DNA of 64,000 bases from SOKP01 sp048887165 (GTDB lineage: Archaea > Asgardarchaeota > Lokiarchaeia > Sigyniarchaeales > SOKP01), in NCBI GenBank assembly GCA_048887165.1, contig JBHLJZ010000002.1:71297-135296 (forward strand), in the 5' to 3' direction. The notes below the pieces were generated by a model that was not told where the DNA came from, searched no databases, and worked only from the letters and a program-made list of their open reading frames with translations. Below, in pieces: positions 8,040 to 16,157 of this stretch (the first letter of the stretch is position 1; each line of letters begins with the position of its first letter). Both the position numbers and the translations under genes were made by a program.

Positions 8040-9431
8040 ATGGCTGACATTGCTGATAAGGATAACTTTCTGAAAGAACTTAATAATGCAGTAGACTTAT
8101 TTATAGACAATTCTAAAACAAACTATAAAAATGTCATCGCTATCTCTCACAATGACGCTGATGGGATAAGTAGTTTAGAGATCATTAGAAATTTACTTTA
8201 TAAAATGAGATTAAATTATGATTATTTTATTTATAATCGTTCTGTTTCATGGGCAAATTATTTAAATGGAATCCTACCAAAAACCCAAAATTCTCAAAAA
8301 GCATTCATTTTTACAGATATAGGATCCAATCTTCAGGAATTAATACCAATCATAAGTAAAAGAAAAGAACATTTTTATATTCTTGATCATCATGAAGTAG
8401 ATGACTTTAATAGTTCGAAAGCACTACCAGAAAATCTTATTTTTGTAAACCCTACTATTTTTGGCTTTGATGGGCTTGATCATATCGCTGGGGCTACTTT
8501 AGCATATATGTTTGCAAAACGGATTAAACCATCAATCATAAAGCAAGGTTGGTTAACAATTATAGGAATTGCTGGGGATTCTTTAAGGTCGATGGATAAG
8601 CTTCAATCTTTTAATAAAATGATCTATCATGAAATAATTGATGAAAATCTAATAGAAGATAAAGAGGGATTAATTTTATTTGGAAGTATGCATGAAACAA
8701 TCAAAAAAGGCTTAAAAAATAGTATTTTACCATTTGTTTCTGGATTTGGTGGAGAAGAGGATAATAAAATTAAAAGTTTCTTAAATAGTTTACATATAAA
8801 TCCAAATAAAAAAGTAATTGACCTAGATTCATCTGAAATCCAAAAAATAAAAACTAAAACGAATTTAAGCGTAGGAAATTTTGCTATATTACCTCAAAAG
8901 CAAGGTTTACTTCGATTTGCCTTTGAACATGCTTTATTATTGAATATTCTATCATTCAAGAATATAAGCGCCGCTATATCGATGATTCAACAAAAAACTA
9001 TAACCCGCTATGCAAAAGAGTTATATGTTGAATATATAACCAATCTTACTAAGAACATTAAAATGATTTCCAATGAAAAGCCATATTTTGAGACAAGTAA
9101 AGCTATTTTTATTGATGCTGGTAATGGCAAAATTCCTCCAAGTAGTTGGTCGGATACTGCTAGTTTTAGTGCTGTAAACGACATCTTTAATCCAAAAAAG
9201 ATCCTCTTTTTAGGTGGTCTTGAAAAGAAAACTCAAATGATGAAACTTAGTATTCGTTGTTCCAGATTATATTTAGAAAATAATAAAAATTTTGGCATAA
9301 ATAAAGTAATTACCAAGATAAAAGATAGTTTAGGAGGGACAGGAGGAGGGCATAAATTAGCTGGAGGAATTAGGCTTTCAATACCATCATTTAACTTATT
9401 AAAACAAAGAATTGATGATTATATTCAGTAA
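8040..9431 (+). CDS. RecJ-like DHH-family nuclease/phosphoesterase
   Basis: A 463-residue member of the archaeal RecJ/DHH superfamily. Motif I is SHNDADG (Asp39, Asp41), a TDIG motif lies near residue 92, and the name-giving DHH is at 116-118 (LDHHEVDD). The C-terminal DHHA1 domain ends with GGTGGGHKLAGG (432-443), which binds the nucleic-acid or phosphate end. Archaeal relatives are single-strand 5'-3' nucleases, one of which (GAN) works with GINS at the replisome; others are short-RNA nucleases. Which of these applies here cannot be told from the sequence. The metal-binding residues are intact. It is followed after 24 nt by a DUF167 gene, so they are probably one transcript. Confidence 0.85.
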   Translation: MADIADKDNFLKELNNAVDLFIDNSKTNYKNVIAISHNDADGISSLEIIRNLLYKMRLNYDYFIYNRSVSWANYLNGILPKTQNSQKAFIFTDIGSNLQELIPIISKRKEHFYILDHHEVDDFNSSKALPENLIFVNPTIFGFDGLDHIAGATLAYMFAKRIKPSIIKQGWLTIIGIAGDSLRSMDKLQSFNKMIYHEIIDENLIEDKEGLILFGSMHETIKKGLKNSILPFVSGFGGEEDNKIKSFLNSLHINPNKKVIDLDSSEIQKIKTKTNLSVGNFAILPQKQGLLRFAFEHALLLNILSFKNISAAISMIQQKTITRYAKELYVEYITNLTKNIKMISNEKPYFETSKAIFIDAGNGKIPPSSWSDTASFSAVNDIFNPKKILFLGGLEKKTQMMKLSIRCSRLYLENNKNFGINKVITKIKDSLGGTGGGHKLAGGIRLSIPSFNLLKQRIDDYIQ

Positions 9432-9455
9432 TAAAAGCGAATAATACTACAGAAA

Positions 9456-9761
9456 ATGAAATTTATCATTCAAAATTCAGAAACTGAATTTATATTAAAT
9501 GTCTATGTAAAAACAAATTCTAAAAGACAAGCAATCATAAATCCTAATGAATATAACGACTTTATTACTATTTTACTTCGATCAAAACCAGTACAGAATA
9601 AAGCAAATAGAGAACTAATAACTTTATTAAAAACCAAATTAAAAATTAGATCTTCTCAAATAAATATAATTTCTGGATTAAAGGATCCAAATAAAAGAAT
9701 CAGGCTAATTTTCGAAAAAGTTAATTCTAAACAGAAGATTATAGAAACATTAATACACTAG
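9456..9761 (+). CDS. DUF167 / YggU-family protein
   Basis: A 101-residue protein matching the UPF0235 (DUF167) family. Key features are the N-terminal strand with VYVKTNSK, and the typical core KPVQNKANRELITLLKTKL followed by INIISGLKDPNKRI. The family has a compact alpha/beta fold and no settled function. It begins 24 nt after the RecJ-like gene on the same strand and converges with TFS 17 nt away. Family assignment is firm; the role is open. Confidence 0.82.
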   Translation: MKFIIQNSETEFILNVYVKTNSKRQAIINPNEYNDFITILLRSKPVQNKANRELITLLKTKLKIRSSQINIISGLKDPNKRIRLIFEKVNSKQKIIETLIH

Positions 9762-9777
9762 ATTTTTCTGAATGTAT

Positions 9778-10134
9778 TTAACTCCCAATTTTTCTCATTT
9801 TACCACATTTTAAGCACGTAATAAAGTGAGTCATTCCCTCATCTGCTCTCCTTGTCTGTCTTGTCTCTAAATGAGCTTTATCATATCCACATTTAGTGCA
9901 CTTAAAATTTTTTATTGTACTTCTTAAATTCTTTTCTTTCCAATCCATCACGTCTACTAGATTTATAACTTCACTTCTTATTGAATGTTCAATTTTGGTC
10001 TTTAATTTATATGAATCTGATTTCTCTTCTAAAAATGGTTTTATTACTCCGCATTTACATTTAAAAACCTTATTACCATTCACTTTAGAAGGCAGCATGA
10101 TACTACCGCATACATCGCAAAATTCCACTTTCAA
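9778..10134 (-). CDS. tfs: Transcription factor S (TFIIS-like, RPB9-related)
   Basis: A 118-residue two-ribbon protein. The N-terminal zinc ribbon uses C6, C9, C26 and C28; the C-terminal ribbon uses C79, C82, C107 and C110. The acidic tip is RRADEG with Asp98 and Glu99. In TFIIS and archaeal TFS this pair enters the RNA polymerase secondary channel and stimulates transcript cleavage. The residue after the acidic pair is Gly and the sequence continues MTHFITC, slightly different from the usual PETRFYRC. The only in-frame starts after the upstream stop are TTG 10134 or GTG 10128, so a non-ATG start is required. Single gene, convergent with the DUF167 gene. Confidence 0.9.
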   Translation of the reverse strand: MKVEFCDVCGSIMLPSKVNGNKVFKCKCGVIKPFLEEKSDSYKLKTKIEHSIRSEVINLVDVMDWKEKNLRSTIKNFKCTKCGYDKAHLETRQTRRADEGMTHFITCLKCGKMRKIGS

Positions 10135-10209
10135 TTACCGTTTTTAACTAGTTTTTATTTGTATATATTAATATTAATAATTGATCTTATCTCAAATAAT
10201 TTTCCATTT

Positions 10210-11172
10210 TTAATATCTTAATCCAAATAACAATGTAGTAAAAATTACACCTGCAACTAAGTCAGCTGTGGTCCCTGGATTTAATTTTCCTTTTTTCTTT
10301 TGAATATTCTTATCAAATTTATAACACATCTTTAAACCCTTTTTAGTAGAGATTCCTCCTTTTTTTAAGATCTTTAATGCCATCTTTGAGACTGATAAAG
10401 CAGATTCTAAACCCGATTTTCTAATTATAAGTGTGTCTGGATGTTCTGAGAGTAATTTTAAAAAAGTGTTTACTGTTGCTATATTAATATCTTTAAATTG
10501 ATTATAACTTTCGAAATAATATTTTAATCCCTCATTTAAAATTATTACAAATCCAGTTGAATATTCACTACTAATTAAATCATAATCCTTTGAAACTTCG
10601 AAAATATCCCTCAGAGTAATTTCATCTGCTTTAAGTTCTTCTATTGAATTTTCATTAGTTATATCATATTTGTCAATTTTTCCTAATCCCCCTGGATTAC
10701 ATATTTTTATTGCTTCATATAGATTAATGGTGTCTTGTACTGTCGTTCCTTGAATAACTCGTTTTAAATTATCTTTAAAGTCTTTCAAAGTTTTGTTATT
10801 CATCCGTAAACATATAACTGCTGCAGCTATGAGAGGTGTTAAAACCAGAATATGCCCTAATAAAACATTTCCTCCATGCTGCCACCTCATCATTTCATTT
10901 ACTGCTTTCTTAATAAATAAGCCTAAATTGATATCATTAAATGCTTCTTTTTCATTTTCAAACTTATTGAATATTTGTTCACAAAATTCCTTAAAATTTG
11001 GCTGAATAGCGACTATTCCTCCCAAGAAATGTTCAAATCGTGTATTCATAAAATCTCTAGTCCTGTGAACATTTCCCGGTTTAGGCCACCCAGATAATTC
11101 TAAAAGACTTGATAAATTAACACATCTTAATATGTCATCTATACTTTTAACTGATATTTCTTCTAAATTCAC
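10210..11172 (-). CDS. CitG-family (triphosphoribosyl-dephospho-CoA synthase-like) protein
   Basis: A 320-residue helical protein of the CitG family. The diagnostic motif is WPKPGNVHRTRDF near residues 29-41, followed by the glycine-rich MMRWQHGGNVLLGH (about 93-106) and, near the end, GTTADLVAGVIF. In bacteria CitG makes the prosthetic-group precursor of citrate lyase; archaeal members are common, and many lack any citrate lyase partner. No citrate lyase genes lie nearby, so the substrate is unknown and the bacterial reaction should not be assumed. The start is GTG 11172 with an overlapping out-of-frame ATG. It follows the L22e gene by 50 nt on the same strand. Confidence 0.75.
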   Translation of the reverse strand: MNLEEISVKSIDDILRCVNLSSLLELSGWPKPGNVHRTRDFMNTRFEHFLGGIVAIQPNFKEFCEQIFNKFENEKEAFNDINLGLFIKKAVNEMMRWQHGGNVLLGHILVLTPLIAAAVICLRMNNKTLKDFKDNLKRVIQGTTVQDTINLYEAIKICNPGGLGKIDKYDITNENSIEELKADEITLRDIFEVSKDYDLISSEYSTGFVIILNEGLKYYFESYNQFKDINIATVNTFLKLLSEHPDTLIIRKSGLESALSVSKMALKILKKGGISTKKGLKMCYKFDKNIQKKKGKLNPGTTADLVAGVIFTTLLFGLRY

Positions 11173-11222
11173 ATTAAAATAATAGTTCTTGACAATTATA
11201 ATAATTTTGTAAAAAATAAGGC

Positions 11223-11534
11223 TTAGTAATAAGTTAGCTCAACAATCTTTTTTCTCTTTACCATATATCCATCAGAATCAAGTTTTTTATATGAAATTGG
11301 TCTAAATTTATCGTTTAAACCTTTTTGATATAAAAATTTCTTGATTCTTAGCTTCAATGCCCTTCTCGACAATTTTTCCGGCATATTTACTTCAATTTCA
11401 TTACCATTTCGGGAAATTTCAATTTGTGGTAGTTGTTCAGTAAGAAATCTTAATAAATCCGTGACATGCTGATCCTTTTCAAAACTTAGTTCTTTTACTT
11501 CAATGATTAACTGTTTAGTTTCAAAATTACTCAT
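11223..11534 (-). CDS. Ribosomal protein L22e homologue
   Basis: A 103-residue protein whose pattern matches eukaryotic L22e. A short N-terminal strand region is followed by a helix with DLLRFLTEQL, a strand NEIEVNMPEKL, and the hallmark segment SRRALKLRIKKFLYQKGLND (55-74). The last corresponds to the [20 protein letters not shown] segment of animal L22e. It ends with a lysine-rich strand. In eukaryotes L22e sits on the large subunit near the exit side. Among archaea, L22e has been reported from Lokiarchaeota and other Asgards, so this gene is a good lineage marker. It starts at ATG 11534 and diverges from RuBisCO; the CitG-family gene follows on the same strand. The call rests on motif similarity read by eye. 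Confidence 0.78.
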   Translation of the reverse strand: MSNFETKQLIIEVKELSFEKDQHVTDLLRFLTEQLPQIEISRNGNEIEVNMPEKLSRRALKLRIKKFLYQKGLNDKFRPISYKKLDSDGYMVKRKKIVELTYY

Positions 11535-11677
11535 CTTATAATCACTTTATAGAAAAATTAAAAATATTATAAATTTTTTTCCATTTTCTTCTAAATTTGA
11601 ACTTTTTCAAAAATAATTTAAGTGAAAATAGCCTTCTTTTATTCAATATTATTAAAGGTAATGATTTGTGCATCAAA

Positions 11678-12952
11678 ATGTTAGAATATATCGATCTAAA
11701 TTATAAACCGCGTGATAATGATCTTATAGTTATGTATTATGTTGAAAAATCTCCAAATCTTGACAGAATAGAAAAAGCATGTGAAGAAATTGCCAAGGAA
11801 AGTTCAATAGGCACTTGGACAGAGATTAGTACAATGTCAGCCGATATTGCTAATCGCCTTAAGCCATCTACCTTTTATATTGATCCAACACGACAAATAA
11901 TTAAAATAGCTTATATTGAAGATTTATTTGAAGCAGATAATATATCACAAATTCTTAGTGCAATAGCAGGTAATATATTTGGAATGAAAGCACTCAATAA
12001 TTTGAGATTACTTGACATTACATTTCCAAAAAATATAATTAAATCTTATTTTGGTCCAAAATTTGGAATAAAAGGTATTAGAAAATTAACTAGAATTAGT
12101 AATAGACCACTTTTAGGTACAATAGTAAAACCAAAAGTAGGGTTGAATGAGATAGAACATGCAAAAGTATGTGGAGATGCATGGAATGGTGGATTAGACA
12201 TAGTAAAAGATGACGAAAATTTAACTAACATGACGTTTAATAAATTTGAGAAAAGAGTTAAAGAAACTTTGAAAGTTAGAGATAAAATTGAAAAAGATAA
12301 TGGAGAAAAGAAAATATACATGCCAAACATTACTGCAAAGTTAAGTGTCATGAAAGAAAGAGCAGATATAGTCATAAAAAATGGAGGAGAATATATTATG
12401 GTTGATGTTTTAACTGTTGGATTTTCAGCCTTACAAGAGATACGGGATTATTTAGAGGATAAAAATATAGTAATACATGCTCACAGAGCAATGCACGCAG
12501 CTCTAACGCGTAATAAGAAACATGGTATGACCATGCTGTCTCTAGCAAAGATTTTACGTTTAATTGGGATGGACCAAATGCATACAGGTACTATTGTGGG
12601 TAAAATGGAAGGTGATAGAAAGGAAGTAATAGAAATTAATAAAACCATAACTGATAGCGAAATAAAAGGTAATAATTTGACTATGCTAGATCAAGATTGG
12701 GGTAATATTAAACCAGTACTTCCAGTCGCTTCAGGGGGTTTAAGTCCATTGCATGTACCAGATCTTATTAATATTTTAGGTAAAGATGTCGTTTTTCAAT
12801 TTGGTGGTGGTTGTCATGGTCATCCCGATGGTACAAAATCAGGAGCTATTGCTATAAGACAGGCTGTTGATGCAACATTAAATAATATAGAATTAGTAGA
12901 ATATGCAGAAAATCATTTGGAACTAAAAAATGCAATTAAAAAATGGGGATAA
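11678..12952 (+). CDS. rbcL: RuBisCO large subunit, form III type
   Basis: Ribulose-1,5-bisphosphate carboxylase of the archaeal nucleoside-salvage type. Starting at ATG 11678 it has 424 residues, normal for form III. All catalytic motifs are present: the KPK motif (K151, K153), GGLDIVKDDE with the carbamylated Lys177 and metal ligands Asp179/Glu180, HAHRAMHA with His269/Arg270, MHTGTIVGKMEG with His302 and loop-6 Lys309, and SGG (352-354). An intact loop 6 and carbamylation site argue against a form IV RuBisCO-like protein. The frame extends 27 codons upstream, but that part lacks similarity to the family, so the internal ATG is preferred. It faces the R15P isomerase gene with only 4 nt between the stops. 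Together they feed nucleotide-derived ribose into 3-phosphoglycerate. Confidence 0.93.
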   Translation: MLEYIDLNYKPRDNDLIVMYYVEKSPNLDRIEKACEEIAKESSIGTWTEISTMSADIANRLKPSTFYIDPTRQIIKIAYIEDLFEADNISQILSAIAGNIFGMKALNNLRLLDITFPKNIIKSYFGPKFGIKGIRKLTRISNRPLLGTIVKPKVGLNEIEHAKVCGDAWNGGLDIVKDDENLTNMTFNKFEKRVKETLKVRDKIEKDNGEKKIYMPNITAKLSVMKERADIVIKNGGEYIMVDVLTVGFSALQEIRDYLEDKNIVIHAHRAMHAALTRNKKHGMTMLSLAKILRLIGMDQMHTGTIVGKMEGDRKEVIEINKTITDSEIKGNNLTMLDQDWGNIKPVLPVASGGLSPLHVPDLINILGKDVVFQFGGGCHGHPDGTKSGAIAIRQAVDATLNNIELVEYAENHLELKNAIKKWG

Positions 12953-12956
12953 TAAG

Positions 12957-13901
12957 TTATAACATATCGGGATACAGTTTTGAAAAATAATTATGAACAT
13001 GACTACTTGCAAATATACCTGCTTCTGTAATCAATCCATCAATATACCTTCTACTAACAGTCTCAAAAGCAGGATTTAAAATATTTACCGCATTTGGAGG
13101 ATTTTCCCATACTTCTTTGGGATCTCTCATCTCAATTTTCTCCAATATTCCAAAAGAAGTTTGAGGATTGTATTTTAAAAGAGAGGACGCAACATAAAAA
13201 GGAACATGTTCTTCATGTGCTACTAAAGCTAATAATCTTGAACCAATTTTGTTAATAATGGTACCTTCAGATGTTATCGAATCAGCTCCAATAATTATTA
13301 AATCTACATCTAAATTATTAACAACCCATCTCATTGCACTATCTATTACGTGAACAACTTCAATCCCGGCATTAATTAATTTATTCACAGTTTTTCTCCC
13401 TTGCAATCGTGGTTGTGTCTCAGTGGCTACTACCTTGAAATTATCCTTACCTTGTTTTTTAGCTTCTAATAAAATTCCATTTACTATAGAAGAATGACAA
13501 TGAGTCATAACGACAAAATCATCGTTAGTATCAGCCTGAGGAATCCTTCGAGCACCGATTTCGGCAATTTTTTGTTTTGAGATTTCAATCAATTCTTTAT
13601 ACTCATTTTTGCAATTCGAAATAAATTCTAAAATTTTGTCGATAGAAATTAATTTCTTTTCTTTCTTTAACTTATTAATAATATAATTTAATCCATTTCT
13701 CATAGCAGGTTCAGTTGCCCTTGAATTAAATAGAATTTCTCTTGCTTCAAATAATTTCTCAAGAAGTTCTTCTGAGCTAAGATTTTTTCCAATTCTGTAT
13801 GCATAATCACTAAGAAAGTTGATAGCACTAATAGCTACATTAGTAGCACCTTGAATTTCTAATGTTTTTATTCTTTCAGCATCTTTTAATAATTTTTCCA
13901 A
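12957..13901 (-). CDS. Ribose-1,5-bisphosphate isomerase (e2b2, IF-2B family)
   Basis: A 314-residue IF-2B/eIF2B-alpha-type protein. Specific features of ribose-1,5-bisphosphate isomerase are GARRIPQAD (116-124), VMTHCHSS with the catalytic Cys135, ETQPRLQGRKT (161-171) and IIGADSIT with the catalytic Asp207. The enzyme converts ribose-1,5-bisphosphate, made by AMP phosphorylase, to ribulose-1,5-bisphosphate for RuBisCO, whose gene is directly opposite. AMP phosphorylase itself is not in the window. An in-frame stop lies two codons upstream of TTG 13901, so the start is TTG. The alternative reading as an eIF2B regulatory subunit is less likely given the Cys/Asp pair and the RuBisCO neighbour. 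Confidence 0.9.
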   Translation of the reverse strand: MEKLLKDAERIKTLEIQGATNVAISAINFLSDYAYRIGKNLSSEELLEKLFEAREILFNSRATEPAMRNGLNYIINKLKKEKKLISIDKILEFISNCKNEYKELIEISKQKIAEIGARRIPQADTNDDFVVMTHCHSSIVNGILLEAKKQGKDNFKVVATETQPRLQGRKTVNKLINAGIEVVHVIDSAMRWVVNNLDVDLIIIGADSITSEGTIINKIGSRLLALVAHEEHVPFYVASSLLKYNPQTSFGILEKIEMRDPKEVWENPPNAVNILNPAFETVSRRYIDGLITEAGIFASSHVHNYFSKLYPDML

Positions 13902-13960
13902 TATTATTCACCATAATTTTTATTCAATAAATATAAAACAAATTTAACAATTTATAATAC

Positions 13961-14146
13961 CTATTCTTCTGTATTTGGTTTGGATAGATCATTTTCAATA
14001 TCTTCTGGATCTACTTCTAAATAAAAAGAGCCAATGTAGCCACAAGCTTTACATTCAAATAAATCTGGCGCTAACCACCCAGAAGTATTTAATGCATTTT
14101 TTAATTTTGATTCCTTACATTTAGGGCAGATTCTTATTTTAGGCAT
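13961..14146 (-). CDS. Small zinc-ribbon protein
   Basis: A 61-residue protein with two CxxC knuckles, CPKC (C7, C10) and CKAC (C33, C36), forming a classical zinc ribbon, then an acidic tail. No other domain. Such tiny ribbons are frequent in archaea, and their functions range from ribosome association to transcription. It lies 59 nt upstream of the R15P isomerase start on the same strand. Start ATG 14146. Confidence 0.62.
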   Translation of the reverse strand: MPKIRICPKCKESKLKNALNTSGWLAPDLFECKACGYIGSFYLEVDPEDIENDLSKPNTEE

Positions 14147-14302
14147 TATAATTTTTTATTTTTTTTAGAACTTAAATTTATTTGCAGAATAAAATCAAAA
14201 TAATCACATATATCTTATAATGATAAATAAAATTTAGTCTCTTACCTTATTAATATTTAAAAGAATTTATTTAGATTTAAAATACAAATTTCCCTAAAAT
14301 TG

Positions 14303-16135
14303 ATGATAGATTTAGAATTACAGCGAAAAAGTTTACCAAATGAGCCAGGAATTTACCTTTTCGTTGATGAAAATAAAAATGTCATTTATATAGGGAAAGC
14401 AATAAATCTGAGAAAGAGAGTGAACCAGTATTTTTTAAAAACGACTTATAATGACCCTTATTATGAGGAAAAAATTAAAGAATTAGTTGATAAAATTCAA
14501 TCAATCGAGTATATAGTCACTGAAAACGAGAAAGAAGCATATATTCTTGAAAATATACAAATTAAGAAATATCAGCCTCGTTATAATGTCATTATGCGAG
14601 ATTCTAAGTCTTACCCTTTTGTTGCTATTTTTTATTCGGAATATTTTCCTAGGATAAGAATTATTCGTAATCCTGATAAATTTTCTCAAGAGAATCTATT
14701 TTTAGGACCCTATACGGATAAAAAAGAAATTACAAGGATTTTACGAGATTTAAGAAAAATTTTTCCCTATTGTTCATGTAAAAAAGGAATAAGAAAAAGA
14801 AAAAGACCTTGTATTTATTATCAACTAAATCTTTGTCCGGGACCTTGTATTGGAGCTGTGAGTAAAGAAAATTATATAGAGAATATAAAAAAGATTGAAT
14901 TGTTTTTGAAAGGGCAATCGAAGGAATTGATAAAACAATTAGAAGAAAAAATGACTAAATCTTCTGAATTACAAGATTATGAGAGAGCGGCATTTTGGAG
15001 AGACAAATTACAAGCAATTGTACATTCTATCGAGCCACAACATGTTATAATTAATACAGATGAGAATAAAGATATAATAGGTTATCATAACGATGAAATG
15101 CAAAAATTTGCTGCTATGACAATTATTCATATACATGAAGGAAAAATAATGAATAAGAGTTCTTTCACATTCGATCTAAGAGAGAAATTAATTAAAAAAG
15201 ATGAAATTTTTCCTTCTATATTAGAACAATTTTATCAAAATATAATAAGTAATTTACCAAACATTCTGGTTATTCCAAAATTGTATGAGGGTATTAAACT
15301 TTTTAAAGAACTTCTAAAGGATTATAAAAATTCAATTATAATAAGAACCCCTTTGGAGAATGAATATGGATTATTAAGAATTGCAAATAAAAATGCTAAA
15401 GTAATCGTTGAACAAGAACTTCAGATGGAACAAATAAAAAAGAAGGAAGATAAACAAATTAAAAGTGCCTTGAAAATTGCTCAAGATATATTAGAGTTGC
15501 CAAATGAACCAAGAATAATTGAGGGATTCGATATTTCTAATATAGAAGGAACGGATGCAACAGGTTCTATGGTTTATTTCCTTGAAGGAAAGCCTTATAA
15601 AAAGTATTACCGCTATTTTAAAATCCGTTCAAAATCGACTCCCGATGATGTGGCAATGATGAAAGAAATTATTAAAAGAAGATATACAGCTGTATTGGAA
15701 AATGATTGGACATTGCCAGATTTAATTTTAGTTGATGGTGGTCGAGCACAATTAAATGCCGGTATGACTGTTTTAAAAGAATTGGGTCTTGAAGGAATCC
15801 CTATAATTGGATTAGCAAAAAAATTCGAAGAGATTTATATTCCTCTACAAAAAGACCCAATTACCCTCCAAAAGAACTCACCTTTACTAAAGTTATTTCA
15901 AAGAGTCAGAGATGAAGCCCATCGTTTTGCTGTAAAACTTCATAAAAAGCAACGTGAAAAAAGAATAACTGGCTCTATACTAGATAATATAACGGGAATA
16001 GGCCCTGCAACTAGAAATAAATTACTGAAACATTTTGGAAGTGTAGAGAACCTCAAACGAGCTTCCTTAGAAGAGTTAACTAAAGTAGTGGGAAAAAAAT
16101 TAGCAATTTCTTTGCTGCAAAGATTAAAGAATTAA
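14303..16135 (+). CDS. uvrC: Excinuclease ABC subunit C, bacterial type
   Basis: UvrC of nucleotide excision repair, which makes both incisions around a lesion in the UvrABC pathway. It is full length (610 residues). The N-terminal GIY-YIG nuclease domain has EPGIYLF, VIYIGKAINLRKRVNQYF and a downstream Glu-Asn (residues 15-95). A UVR motif of the LQDYERAAFWRDKLQAI type lies around residue 210, the C-terminal RNase H-like nuclease includes GFDISNIEG and LILVDGGRAQL, and a helix-hairpin-helix tail has ITGIGPATRNKLLKHFG. A Cys cluster (CSCKKGIRKRKRPCIYYQLN, then CPGPC) matches the FeS-type cysteines of the family. The start is ATG 14303, just after an in-frame TTG. UvrA and UvrB are not in the window. 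The gene is of bacterial origin, as in other archaea that carry it. Confidence 0.94.
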   Translation: MIDLELQRKSLPNEPGIYLFVDENKNVIYIGKAINLRKRVNQYFLKTTYNDPYYEEKIKELVDKIQSIEYIVTENEKEAYILENIQIKKYQPRYNVIMRDSKSYPFVAIFYSEYFPRIRIIRNPDKFSQENLFLGPYTDKKEITRILRDLRKIFPYCSCKKGIRKRKRPCIYYQLNLCPGPCIGAVSKENYIENIKKIELFLKGQSKELIKQLEEKMTKSSELQDYERAAFWRDKLQAIVHSIEPQHVIINTDENKDIIGYHNDEMQKFAAMTIIHIHEGKIMNKSSFTFDLREKLIKKDEIFPSILEQFYQNIISNLPNILVIPKLYEGIKLFKELLKDYKNSIIIRTPLENEYGLLRIANKNAKVIVEQELQMEQIKKKEDKQIKSALKIAQDILELPNEPRIIEGFDISNIEGTDATGSMVYFLEGKPYKKYYRYFKIRSKSTPDDVAMMKEIIKRRYTAVLENDWTLPDLILVDGGRAQLNAGMTVLKELGLEGIPIIGLAKKFEEIYIPLQKDPITLQKNSPLLKLFQRVRDEAHRFAVKLHKKQREKRITGSILDNITGIGPATRNKLLKHFGSVENLKRASLEELTKVVGKKLAISLLQRLKN

Positions 16136-16157
16136 ATTAAAAGAATATACTGGGACT

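Noticed and set aside
11597..11677. 27-codon N-terminal extension of RuBisCO
   Set aside because: Not similar to form III N-termini, which begin close to the MLEYIDLNYKP segment at 11678.
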